A stretch of 64,000 nucleotides of DNA from the NCBI GenBank assembly GCA_020639095.1, contig JACKHH010000005.1, positions 88,376 to 152,375 of the forward strand, given 5' to 3'. This stretch comes from Phycisphaerales bacterium. Its GTDB lineage: Bacteria; Planctomycetota; Phycisphaerae; UBA1845. Below the pieces are notes generated by a model. The model did no database searches and was not told the DNA's origin. It was given only the letters and a program-made list of their open reading frames with translations. This document shows, in pieces, positions 1 through 7,673 of this stretch; position 1 is the stretch's first letter; each line of letters begins with the position of its first letter. A program made the position numbers and the translations under genes.

Positions 1-759
1 CTCGAAGCCATCTTGAGCCACCCGGGTGGGTCGCAGTGGTTGCAGGGCATCGACGTGGACGCACACGAAGAGGTGCTGCTCTACCGTGACGGCAAGCTCA
101 TCAAGCGTCTCGGCCAGGGGCGTTACGTCTACTGGAAGGGCGCCGGGCGTGTGACCTGGAAGGCGATCGATCTGCGCGAGCAACTCGCGGATGTCGCCGG
201 TCAGGAAATCATGACCCGTGACAAGGTCACGCTGCGTGTGAACCTGCTCGTGGCCTACACGGTCGTCGACGTCGAGAAGGCGGTGTCGGTGGTGGCTGAC
301 CACGCGCAGGCGCTGTACCGCGAGGCACAGTTGGCACTGCGTGCCGCGATCGGTACGCGCACGCTCGACGCGTTGCTCACGGACAAGGAGTCCGTTGGGA
401 ATGAGGTTGCGAATGTCCTGGCGAAGCGTTCAGCCGACTTCGGGGTGAGCGTCCGCAGCATCGGTCTGCGTGACATCATCCTGCCGGGTGAGATGAAGCT
501 GATTCTCAACCAGGTAATCGAAGCCGAGAAGCAGGCCCAGGCGAACCTGATCCGTCGTCGTGAGGAAACGGCAGCCGCGCGTAGCCAGGCGAACACCGCC
601 AAGCTGCTTGCGGAGAACCCGGTTCTCGCGCGGATGAAGGAGCTGGAGTCGCTGGCGGAGATTTTGGCCGGCACGAAGGCGACGTTCGTCCTCGGTTCGG
701 GCGACCTGACCGATCAGGTCCGCAGCCTGGTGACGTCAGCCGTCCAGCAGCAGGCTTGA
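1..759 (+). CDS. SPFH/band 7 domain protein (5' end outside window)
   Basis: The frame is open to the first base, so the N-terminus is missing; 252 residues remain. The visible part has the layout of an SPFH (stomatin/prohibitin/flotillin) domain: a region on setting levels and shaping (DGKLIKRLGQGRYVYWKG), then EIMTRDKVTLRVNLLVAYTV, typical of slipins, followed by VRSIGLRDIILPGEMK. A charged helical segment rich in Glu, Ala, Gln and Arg (about residues 175-215) probably mediates oligomerisation, as in the family. Such proteins form membrane-associated ring assemblies; a transmembrane anchor would lie upstream of the window. The TTG at 13 is unlikely to be the true start because coding continues before it. 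A strong terminator follows the stop. The specific role is unknown. Confidence 0.85.
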   Translation, partial: LEAILSHPGGSQWLQGIDVDAHEEVLLYRDGKLIKRLGQGRYVYWKGAGRVTWKAIDLREQLADVAGQEIMTRDKVTLRVNLLVAYTVVDVEKAVSVVADHAQALYREAQLALRAAIGTRTLDALLTDKESVGNEVANVLAKRSADFGVSVRSIGLRDIILPGEMKLILNQVIEAEKQAQANLIRRREETAAARSQANTAKLLAENPVLARMKELESLAEILAGTKATFVLGSGDLTDQVRSLVTSAVQQQA

Positions 760-792
760 CCTCGAAACGGTGGTGAACAGTTCCTCCACCCA

Positions 793-838
793 GGGGTGTC
801 CGCACGGCCCCGACCCGTGCGGGCACCCTGCCTTTTTT
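793..838 (+). terminator. Rho-independent terminator after SPFH gene
   Basis: A long stem (GGGTGTCCGCACGG pairing with CCGTGCGGGCACCC, one G-T type mismatch) is followed by CTGCC and a run of six T. It lies about 35 bases past the stop codon at 759. Confidence 0.85.
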
Positions 839-865
839 AGTGTGTTGAGGTGGATCGCCGCCATC

Positions 866-1006
866 GGGTGGCCCAGGCCCTCTGGGCCTGGGGGCTTCGA
901 TTTATCGGGCAAACTCGCCGTTTCTCGTCTTGTAGCGACCGAAACGACGGGTGATCCATCATGCTTGCTCAATCACTACCCCAGTCCCGAAGGGCCTGGG
1001 CCACCC
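866..1006. repeat. GGGTGGC-bounded structured repeat (long variant)
   Basis: The first 16 bases (GGGTGGCCCAGGCCCT, 866-881) are the exact reverse complement of the last 16 (991-1006). The left end also carries an internal hairpin, CCCAGGCCC-TCT-GGGCCTGGG. The unit belongs to the dispersed family seen at 11091, 16399, 18593, 19141, 41949 and 44028. It fills most of the gap of about 380 bp between the SPFH gene and L31, in which no gene is seen. Confidence 0.7.
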
Positions 1007-1040
1007 CTGACTGTTCGTAGCCACCTACAGCCCAATTGCC

Positions 1041-1068
1041 TTGCGTTGTGGAGGGACCCACATATAAT
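1041..1068 (+). promoter_or_regulatory. Candidate sigma70-type promoter for L31 gene
   Basis: TTGCGT (1041-1046) and a perfect TATAAT (1063-1068) are separated by 16 bases. The L31 start codon lies about 70 bases downstream. Confidence 0.55.
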
Positions 1069-1138
1069 GCGTGGCTCGGTTGCGGCTCGGAATTGGCGGG
1101 TCGCGGAGTTGGCCTGCCCAGGTGAAGGACGGCAGACG

Positions 1139-1426
1139 ATGAAGAAAGAAATCCATCCCAAGTATCGCGAGGTTGTGTTCCACGACGTGGAAGCCGACTA
1201 CAAGATTCTTACGCGCTCGACCATCCAGACCAAGGATACGATTTCGCTCGACGGCAAGGAGTATCCGCTGGTCAAGCTCGAAATCTCCAGCGCGTCGCAC
1301 CCGTACTTCACCGGCGCGGAGAAGTTCGTGGACACGGCTGGTCGCGTCGAACGCTTCACCAAGAAGTTCGGTGGCGACTACTTCGCAAAGCCGACCAAGA
1401 AGAAGAAACCCGCTGGTCGCCTTTAA
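1139..1426 (+). CDS. rpmE: Type B 50S ribosomal protein L31
   Basis: This 95-residue protein begins MKKEIHPKYREVVFHDVEAD, and has IQTKDTISLDGKEYPLVKLEISSASHPYFTG followed by VERFTKKFG. That is the type B (zinc-free) form of L31: the CxxC cysteines of the zinc form are absent. It is a peripheral large-subunit protein at the inter-subunit bridge. The start at 1139 is chosen because homologues begin at this Met-Lys-x-x-Ile-His and because GGTGAAGGA lies 10 bases upstream. The frame is open further upstream, but that stretch overlaps promoter and repeat sequence. A terminator follows at once, so it is probably a single-gene transcript ahead of prfA. Confidence 0.95.
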   Translation: MKKEIHPKYREVVFHDVEADYKILTRSTIQTKDTISLDGKEYPLVKLEISSASHPYFTGAEKFVDTAGRVERFTKKFGGDYFAKPTKKKKPAGRL

Positions 1427-1445
1427 CAACCTGGTTCAAAATCCC

Positions 1446-1488
1446 AACCACGCATGCGCGGTCCGAGTGGCTGCCTGCGTGGTTTTTC
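1446..1488 (+). terminator. Rho-independent terminator after rpmE
   Basis: The perfect 9-bp inverted repeat AACCACGCA/TGCGTGGTT runs into TTTTTC, 20 bases past the rpmE stop. Confidence 0.75.
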
Positions 1489-1546
1489 TATGGGCGGACC
1501 GTTTCGTGTCCACGTCACCGGCGACCCTGATCAAGTGAACTGAACC

Positions 1547-2641
1547 ATGGCCCAATCCGTCGATGAGAAACTGCTCAACAAACTCGCGGAGATCGCGGAT
1601 CGCCGCGCTTCGCTCGAAGCGCAGATGGCTGATCCCGAGATCGCCAGCGATCACAACAAAGCCATCGCACTCGCCAAGGAACTCGGCAAGCTGAAGTTCC
1701 TCACCGATCCGTACCGCGAGCTGCGCAAGACGCAAAAGAGCCTGGAAGAGGCGCGCGAACTCATGCACGACTCTGCCGGCGATCCCGACCTGCGCGAACT
1801 CGCGGAAGCGGAGCTGCCCGATCTCGAAGAACGCTACGAGGAGCAGCTCGAAGCGCTCAAGGAACGCGTGGTGACGGCCGATGATGCCGCGATCGGCGCG
1901 GTCATGCTCGAAGTGCGCGCCGGGACCGGAGGCGATGAAGCCGGTCTCTTCGCCCGCGATCTCTACGAAATGTACCTGCGCTACTGCCAGCGCATGGGAT
2001 ACAAAGTCGAGGTGCTCGATCAGTCGAGTGGCGAACTCGGCGGGCTCAAAGAAGTCATCATGACGATCCGGGGCGAAGGCGCGTGGCGTTCGCTGGGCTA
2101 CGAAGGCGGCGGCCACCGCGTGCAACGCGTGCCCGAGACCGAAGCCCAGGGTCGCATCCACACCAGTGCAGCCACCGTTGCGGTCTATCCCGAGCCCGAG
2201 GAAGTCAACATCGACATCAACTGGGATGCCGACGTCGAGGAGCACGTCGCGCGGGCCAGCGGTCCGGGTGGGCAGAAGGTCAACAAAACATCGTCCGCGA
2301 TCAAGCTGGTACACACCGAAACCGGTATCACCGTGAGTATCCAGGACGAAAAATCCCAGCACAAGAACCGCGCCAAAGCGCGGCGCATCCTCACGGGTCG
2401 CGTGTTCGATCATTACCAACGGCAGCAGACGGCAGCCGTCGACAGCGCCCGCAAGACGATGATCGGCAGCGGCGACCGTTCGCAGCGCATCCGCACGTAT
2501 AACTTCCCGCAGAACCGCTGCACCGATCACCGCATCGGCGTGACGCTCTACAGCCTCGATAAGATCATGCAGGGCGAACTCGACGAAATGATCGCGGCGC
2601 TGCAAACCTTCGACAAAGAGCAGCGCTTGAAAAACCTGTAG
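1547..2641 (+). CDS. prfA: Peptide chain release factor 1
   Basis: This 364-residue protein has the usual length of RF1. It recognises UAA and UAG stop codons in the ribosomal A site and triggers peptidyl-tRNA hydrolysis. The GGQ catalytic motif is near residue 240 (ASGPGGQKVNKTSSAIKL). The RF1 signature with the PxT codon-recognition tripeptide precedes it (RVPETEAQGRIHTSAATVAV, about residues 185-205), which distinguishes it from RF2. The C-terminal segment SQHKNRAKARRI is also typical. The ATG at 1547 fits the usual N-terminus, though no strong Shine-Dalgarno sequence is seen. The next gene is convergent, 17 bases beyond the stop. Confidence 0.96.
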   Translation: MAQSVDEKLLNKLAEIADRRASLEAQMADPEIASDHNKAIALAKELGKLKFLTDPYRELRKTQKSLEEARELMHDSAGDPDLRELAEAELPDLEERYEEQLEALKERVVTADDAAIGAVMLEVRAGTGGDEAGLFARDLYEMYLRYCQRMGYKVEVLDQSSGELGGLKEVIMTIRGEGAWRSLGYEGGGHRVQRVPETEAQGRIHTSAATVAVYPEPEEVNIDINWDADVEEHVARASGPGGQKVNKTSSAIKLVHTETGITVSIQDEKSQHKNRAKARRILTGRVFDHYQRQQTAAVDSARKTMIGSGDRSQRIRTYNFPQNRCTDHRIGVTLYSLDKIMQGELDEMIAALQTFDKEQRLKNL

Positions 2642-2658
2642 TCACGACAGGTGCCGAA

Positions 2659-3690
2659 TCAGTCGTTCGCGCGGTAGCGTCGGCCTAGCCCGATGAGTTT
2701 CTGAATGAGTTCCTCGTAGGTCATGCCGCCGGACTGCGCCGACAGAGAGAAGTCGTCGTCGTGCGCGAGGTCGGGGTTGGGGTTGGGTTCCAGCAGGTAG
2801 ACGGTGCCATTGTCCGCCAGGCGCAGGTCCATGCGCGCGTAACCGTTCAACCCCAGCAGGCGATAAACGCGTTTGCAGATGTGGATGATGCGATCGGCGG
2901 CGCCTTCGGGCAGGTCACCGGCTTCGCCTGTGGTGATGCCGTGCCGTTTGCGATAGCTCGCGTTCCATTTCACGCTTTCCGATGCGATGCGGTGTACGCC
3001 GTCCGCGACCTTGTCGAAGTGCATTTCCCAAAGCGGGAACGTTTGCACGCGGTGATTGCCGATCATGCCGACGTAAAGCTCTCTCCCGGTGATGAACTGC
3101 TCGGCAATTGCGTCTGTTCCGACCTGCTCATGCACGTACGCGACGCGATCCGCGAGTTTCTCGTCGCTGGTGACCACCGAGGCTTGGGCGATGCCCACGG
3201 AGCCGTGCTCCATCGTGGACTTGACGATGAGCGGGAAGGGTAGCTTGGCGGGTCGCTGCACGCGTTTGCCGCGATGGAAGACGACGAACGCGGGCGTGGC
3301 GATGCGGTGGTAGCGCAGGATCTTTTTCGCGGTGACCTTGCGCGTCGCGAGGATCAGGCTCGACGGATTGCACCCGGTATAGGCTGAGCCCATCAGTTCG
3401 AGAAAACCCAACACGTAGGGCACGTAGATGCCCTTGCCGCGAAACTCTTCGAGCAGGTTGAAGATGATGTGCGGTTTCTTTTCGACGACGGTTTTTCGGA
3501 TGGGCGCGATATCATCGGAAACGCCGAGAATGGTGACGTCGTGCCCCAGGTCTTCGAGGGCGGTGACCACGTCGTACTCGGTGCGGAGCATGGCCACCTC
3601 GCGGTCGCTCATGCCCGAGAGGTCCTCGGGAGGGATGAAGTCCTCGTGCATGAGTGCGACGACGCGGAATTTCTTTGATCGTTTGCTCAT
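2659..3690 (-). CDS. ATP-grasp ligase, D-Ala-D-Ala ligase-like
   Basis: This 343-residue protein resembles D-alanine-D-alanine ligase-type ATP-grasp enzymes. Visible are an N-terminal Rossmann-like part, the substrate loop GSAYTGCNPSSLILATRKVTAKKIL, the nucleotide-binding segment PFPLIVKSTMEHGSVGI, EQFITGRELYVGMIG, and the metal-binding end GYARMDLRLADNGTVYLLEPNPNPDL. Enzymes of this class join a carboxylate to an amine using ATP. The cell-wall ligase has a more canonical form, so a different dipeptide or peptide-tag substrate is likely. Its ATG overlaps the stop of the upstream metallopeptidase gene (ATGA), implying translational coupling and a shared pathway. The substrate cannot be read from sequence. 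Confidence 0.8.
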   Translation of the reverse strand: MSKRSKKFRVVALMHEDFIPPEDLSGMSDREVAMLRTEYDVVTALEDLGHDVTILGVSDDIAPIRKTVVEKKPHIIFNLLEEFRGKGIYVPYVLGFLELMGSAYTGCNPSSLILATRKVTAKKILRYHRIATPAFVVFHRGKRVQRPAKLPFPLIVKSTMEHGSVGIAQASVVTSDEKLADRVAYVHEQVGTDAIAEQFITGRELYVGMIGNHRVQTFPLWEMHFDKVADGVHRIASESVKWNASYRKRHGITTGEAGDLPEGAADRIIHICKRVYRLLGLNGYARMDLRLADNGTVYLLEPNPNPDLAHDDDFSLSAQSGGMTYEELIQKLIGLGRRYRAND

Positions 3691-4751
3691 AGCGCCAATC
3701 TCTGGGCTCCGCTTTGCAGGAAATTGGTGATCTGCATGGTCAGCAGAATTGCGACGTCGAGCTTGATATCCTCGACGGCGCGCGTCGCGTGCAGGTTGAG
3801 TTCGCGGCAGCGCGTGATCATCTCACGCAGCATGACGTTGATCGTGTACGAGTGCTGGCCGGTGATGACCGCGACCTTGCGGCTCAGCTCCGGTGCGGCG
3901 CGGCGCAGCAGGGCGACGGCCGATCGCGCGCCGACGGCATCGGCATTCGCGGGGAAGGTGCGGCGCAGGTCGCGATCGTAGAAGTCGGGCGAGTTCGCGG
4001 CGTAGCGATCGCGTTTTTCGGCGTAGTATTCGCGCAGCGTCTGCGTCAACTCCGGCAGCGGTTCGAGCGTTTCCTTGTTTCGTACCGGTGGTGTCTTGCC
4101 CGCGAGTTCCGCCATGAGTTCGTCAACATATTCCAGCTTCTTGAGCGCGGGCCAGCCGCGATACTGCTTGCGCCAATTTGAACCCGGCGCCAACCACACG
4201 GCGAACGTTTCCGCAAAATCTTCCGACGGATGACTCTGCGCGTACCACCAGTCGAGGTGCAGCACGTACTTCTTGCTGAACGGTTTGGGGCGGTAGTACT
4301 CGGGGTATGTTTTGGTTGACGGCCCGAAGAGTTTGCGCCACTGCGCCCGACGGTTCAGGCGATATGCGTTCTCCATCGCGTGCCCCGCTTCGTGTCGCAG
4401 GAGTCGCATGCACGACGATCGCGTGCCGCCCTCGACATCGAGCATCTGTTCGTCTTCGAGCTTGCGCAAACGTGGGTGCGCGAGGAAGAACGGAATCGCG
4501 ATACCGGGCACGCCGTCCGGTGCGAACCAATCATGCGAGAACCAGCAGTGCGGGCGAAGTTTCAGCCGGCGCGCCTTCAACTCGTCATACAGCTCGCCGA
4601 TGCGCTCCGCCACCGGTGTGCCTTCGATGCGCAAGCGTAGGTCGCAAAGGCGGACGTCGAGCAGCTTCTCATCAGGCAGTCGCGCCCAGGGGAACGTACC
4701 CTGTGGCGCGTGATTGCTGTTGTCGATTTTGGTGGTACTGCGTTTCGGCAT
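3687..4751 (-). CDS. Putative zinc metallopeptidase (HEAGH)
   Basis: This 354-residue protein has no signal peptide, so it is probably cytoplasmic. It has a zincin motif, LLRHEAGHAMENAYRLNRR (about residues 125-140), and further on HPSEDFAETFAVWL, where a Glu or Asp can act as the third zinc ligand. This arrangement resembles the putative zinc-binding metallopeptidase families that are only loosely characterised. The C-terminal third is helical and without a recognised domain. It is the first gene of a two-gene unit and overlaps the ATP-grasp ligase by four bases; one gene would make and the other cleave an amide bond. The peptidase activity is inferred from the motif only. Confidence 0.65.
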   Translation of the reverse strand: MPKRSTTKIDNSNHAPQGTFPWARLPDEKLLDVRLCDLRLRIEGTPVAERIGELYDELKARRLKLRPHCWFSHDWFAPDGVPGIAIPFFLAHPRLRKLEDEQMLDVEGGTRSSCMRLLRHEAGHAMENAYRLNRRAQWRKLFGPSTKTYPEYYRPKPFSKKYVLHLDWWYAQSHPSEDFAETFAVWLAPGSNWRKQYRGWPALKKLEYVDELMAELAGKTPPVRNKETLEPLPELTQTLREYYAEKRDRYAANSPDFYDRDLRRTFPANADAVGARSAVALLRRAAPELSRKVAVITGQHSYTINVMLREMITRCRELNLHATRAVEDIKLDVAILLTMQITNFLQSGAQRLAL

Positions 4752-4903
4752 TACTCAAACCTGTAGGATGCTAGGCGATTGTGAAGTTAGCAAGCGGTTC
4801 GCGGACTCTCCAGCCAATACCCGCGTGTCACCACCCATTGTCGCGACGGGCACACACCCCATACCTCACAAATCGTCGGAAATGTCAAGGAAAATCTGTA
4901 GTG

Positions 4904-5974
4904 TTAACGGCGTGAAGCGGCAGCCACGCGCACTTCGTAGACGCGGAATTTGCCGTCGTCTTCGATCGTTTTCCAACGTGGAAAGTGTGCATCGAGCAGT
5001 CGTGGGTAGGGGAGAAAACTGTTCGCGACAAAGCGCAAACGTCCGCCGGGATTGAGCAGCGAGACCGCTTCCGTCACCAGCCGCTCGCCCACGTCATGGG
5101 CGGTATTCACGCCGCGATGAAACGGCGGATTTGAGACGATCAGGTCGAATGATTCCGATACCTGATCGTACACATCGGAAGCGTAGACCGCGTCAGTGGG
5201 GAGGTTATTACGCTGCGCCGTACGCTTCGCGGCCGTCAGCGCGAGCGCGTCGCAATCGATCATTTCGACGCGTCGACCAGGTTCACGCTGATGCAGCCAA
5301 GCGCCGATGATCCCGCATCCGCAGCCCACGTCGAGCACGTTCATGCTCACGTCATCGACCAGCGTTTCGAGCAGCAGCTGCGTCCCGTGATCCAGCTCGC
5401 CGTGACTGAATACTCCGGGCAATGAGCACACTGTCACCGTCGTGTCGGCAACGGTGAACGCTTGCTCGGTGAACCATGGTTCAAGGTCGGTAGACACTGC
5501 GAGCGATGCGTTGCGCTGGGTTGCGCGCACGAGGGCGCAGCGTCGCGCGTTGTCGAGCGTCTCCACGGAAGCAAACATCTCGCCAAGCGCCGTGCGAGCC
5601 GGTTTGATGCCCGATCGCGTCTCGCCCGCGACGAGCACGCTACCGCTTTCTGCAAGCAACGCCGCGATCCGGTGAAATCCCATCTCACGCGCTTCACGTC
5701 CCTGCGGCAGATCAACGACTGCAAGCTCGAACGCGTTTGCCCGTGAGTCCGGCAGGTCGAACGCGACTTGTGAAATGCCCAGGGACTCCGCGTGCCGACG
5801 CGTCACTTCGTACTCGCCGAAGTGCGTACACGTGACGGCTGACCCGCGCGGCAGGCAGTCATTCTCGTGCAGGTGCAACAGGTCGTCGGTATTCCAACCG
5901 ACGAACAGTACCGCACCAGCCGCTACATGCTGCGGACTGCGGGCAAGAAGTTGGGCGCGCGGCGAAGCGGACAT
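4904..5974 (-). CDS. rsmC: RsmC-like 16S rRNA guanine-N2 methyltransferase
   Basis: This 356-residue protein has the two-domain form of RsmC, which methylates N2 of G1207 in 16S rRNA of the 30S subunit. The N-terminal half is a degenerate methyltransferase domain. The C-terminal half has the SAM-binding motif VLDVGCGCGIIGAWL (about residues 215-230), the acidic EMIDCDALAL, and the catalytic N6/N2 motif SNPPFHRG. LPGVFSHGELDHGTQLLLETL just before motif I is typical of RsmC/RsmD-type enzymes. The ATG at 5974 lies 4 bases after the stop of the TldE-like gene, so it probably ends a long minus-strand operon. The exact target base is inferred from family. Confidence 0.82.
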   Translation of the reverse strand: MSASPRAQLLARSPQHVAAGAVLFVGWNTDDLLHLHENDCLPRGSAVTCTHFGEYEVTRRHAESLGISQVAFDLPDSRANAFELAVVDLPQGREAREMGFHRIAALLAESGSVLVAGETRSGIKPARTALGEMFASVETLDNARRCALVRATQRNASLAVSTDLEPWFTEQAFTVADTTVTVCSLPGVFSHGELDHGTQLLLETLVDDVSMNVLDVGCGCGIIGAWLHQREPGRRVEMIDCDALALTAAKRTAQRNNLPTDAVYASDVYDQVSESFDLIVSNPPFHRGVNTAHDVGERLVTEAVSLLNPGGRLRFVANSFLPYPRLLDAHFPRWKTIEDDGKFRVYEVRVAAASRR

Positions 5975-5978
5975 GGGT

Positions 5979-7673
5979 TTACTGCGTTGCCGCATCCGAA
6001 GCCGCCTGCTTTTGCGCCAGCAGCGGCGAGGGCAAAAACGGCGGCTTGTCGAAATCGCGATCGACCGGGGTGAGGTCGAGTTCCTCGAAGAGCAATGCCG
6101 GAGCGACGACTGTTTGATACGAGTCGCCGCCTGGAATGTTGCGGACGAACGGCGTATCGCCCACCGCGAGAATCCGCTTGAACGCACGCAGCGTGATGCG
6201 TACATAATCGACGCCGCGAACGAGTTCCTCTCGTCCGTCGGGATAGACGCGGTAGACTTCGAGCGGCCCGGCTTGGCTGATCGAAGCGATACGCATGCCG
6301 AACGGAAGGTCTTCATCTTCCGCGGCTTCCAGCAGTTCTTCGCGCATGCCGGCAGCGTCCACTGCGTCGTCGCTGCTCATGATCAGGCAACTGATCGCGG
6401 CATCGGGATTATAAAAACCATTGCCGTGCCCGTTGGAGTGTTTGAGGGTGCGCGAAGGATTGCGCGACATGACCTGCGTTTGGAGTCGCCCACCTTCGAC
6501 AAGCTCCACCTTCTGAGCCGCGATGCCCTGATCGTCATGCTTGTACGCACCGAGCGCGAGCATGCCGTTGATGCGTTCCTGCGTCGGGTCGTCAATCACA
6601 CTCACCGAACGGGGTAAAATGCGTTTGCCGATCTTCTTCTCGAAGTCGTCGGGGTCGCTCCGCGAACCCACTGGCCGCTGCCCACCGGCAAAACGATCGG
6701 TGAATTGCACGCCGAACAGCCCGCTCGCGGGCTCGGGATCGAGCAGCACGGGCCCGGTGTACGCTTCCTTCAGACGTGGTGCGTTCTTGAGCTTGATGAG
6801 CCGCTCGGCAAGTTGCCGACACTGTATTGCGATCGCGTCACCCGATGGAAAGTCGGAAATCTTCTCGGCTGCGAAGGTGATCGTGTCGAACAGTTGCATG
6901 CCGTCATCAGCTTGCACGGTCGCGCGGACCGTGAGTTGCATACCGGTACCGCCGTCGCGCACGCGGGTGCCTTCGCTGTTGACGAGATAGCGATTGCCGG
7001 CAGCGCCCTGAATGAGTGCGGACGATTCCTGCACATCGGGGAAGTCACGAAAGACGCGCGACGCGGCGCAGACGATCTGCTCCATCTCCGCGACCGGCAG
7101 CGTGAGTTCGTGCGGGGCTTCCAGCGCGACCACAGGTTCTTCGCGTGAGAAATCGTCAGGTTTGTCCTCGATGACCTTCTGTTCCATGAACGCGCGCTTG
7201 CGGGCGAAGATTTCGGCAACGCCTTTGTAGTTGCGATCCGTCGCCCACCAAAGGGCTTGGCGAATGGCGGTGTAGTCGTTGTCGATGGGCAGTGATCCGC
7301 CCGTGGACGATCCCCCGCGCCCCACGTTGGTGTTGTCCAGCTCGTACGAACCGACGCGCACGGTCACGCGCATGGGGCGGTTGTGATCAACCTGTTTGCT
7401 CGCGATGGATCCGAGTTCGGCAGCTACGTACGCCGTCTGGGTGTCCTGGGCCGCGTACTCGATGAAATACGGGTCAGCCAAATCGGGCAGGTGCAGTTCA
7501 GCCGTCTCGCGATTCAACTCATCGACCATGGCGCGGAGGATCACGTCGTCCTTGAGCGCTTGGTCGAGCGCGACGTCATCCGCGCGAACGATAGCGCTCC
7601 GCACCGTGCAGGCGCAGAGAAACGCAATAATGAAGCGGCCCGTTCGCCGCGTGGCGGTGTCACGATTTGTCAC
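5979..7673 (-). CDS. Exported TldE/PmbA-like partner protein
   Basis: This 564-residue protein is homologous along its length to the next gene upstream (shared DPYFIEYAAQDTQTAYVAAELG, SYELDNTN, FSREEPVV and VRGVDYVRITLRAFKRILAVGDTPFV). It lacks the HEXXXH zinc motif: the equivalent stretch reads GLFGVQFTDRFAGG. This matches the catalytically silent TldE/PmbA half of TldD/TldE heterodimeric peptidases. The first 30 residues form a probable signal peptide, unlike the cytoplasmic E. coli proteins. Its GTG start at 7673 lies 14 bases inside the end of the tldD gene, so the two are translationally coupled. Confidence 0.8.
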   Translation of the reverse strand: MTNRDTATRRTGRFIIAFLCACTVRSAIVRADDVALDQALKDDVILRAMVDELNRETAELHLPDLADPYFIEYAAQDTQTAYVAAELGSIASKQVDHNRPMRVTVRVGSYELDNTNVGRGGSSTGGSLPIDNDYTAIRQALWWATDRNYKGVAEIFARKRAFMEQKVIEDKPDDFSREEPVVALEAPHELTLPVAEMEQIVCAASRVFRDFPDVQESSALIQGAAGNRYLVNSEGTRVRDGGTGMQLTVRATVQADDGMQLFDTITFAAEKISDFPSGDAIAIQCRQLAERLIKLKNAPRLKEAYTGPVLLDPEPASGLFGVQFTDRFAGGQRPVGSRSDPDDFEKKIGKRILPRSVSVIDDPTQERINGMLALGAYKHDDQGIAAQKVELVEGGRLQTQVMSRNPSRTLKHSNGHGNGFYNPDAAISCLIMSSDDAVDAAGMREELLEAAEDEDLPFGMRIASISQAGPLEVYRVYPDGREELVRGVDYVRITLRAFKRILAVGDTPFVRNIPGGDSYQTVVAPALLFEELDLTPVDRDFDKPPFLPSPLLAQKQAASDAATQ

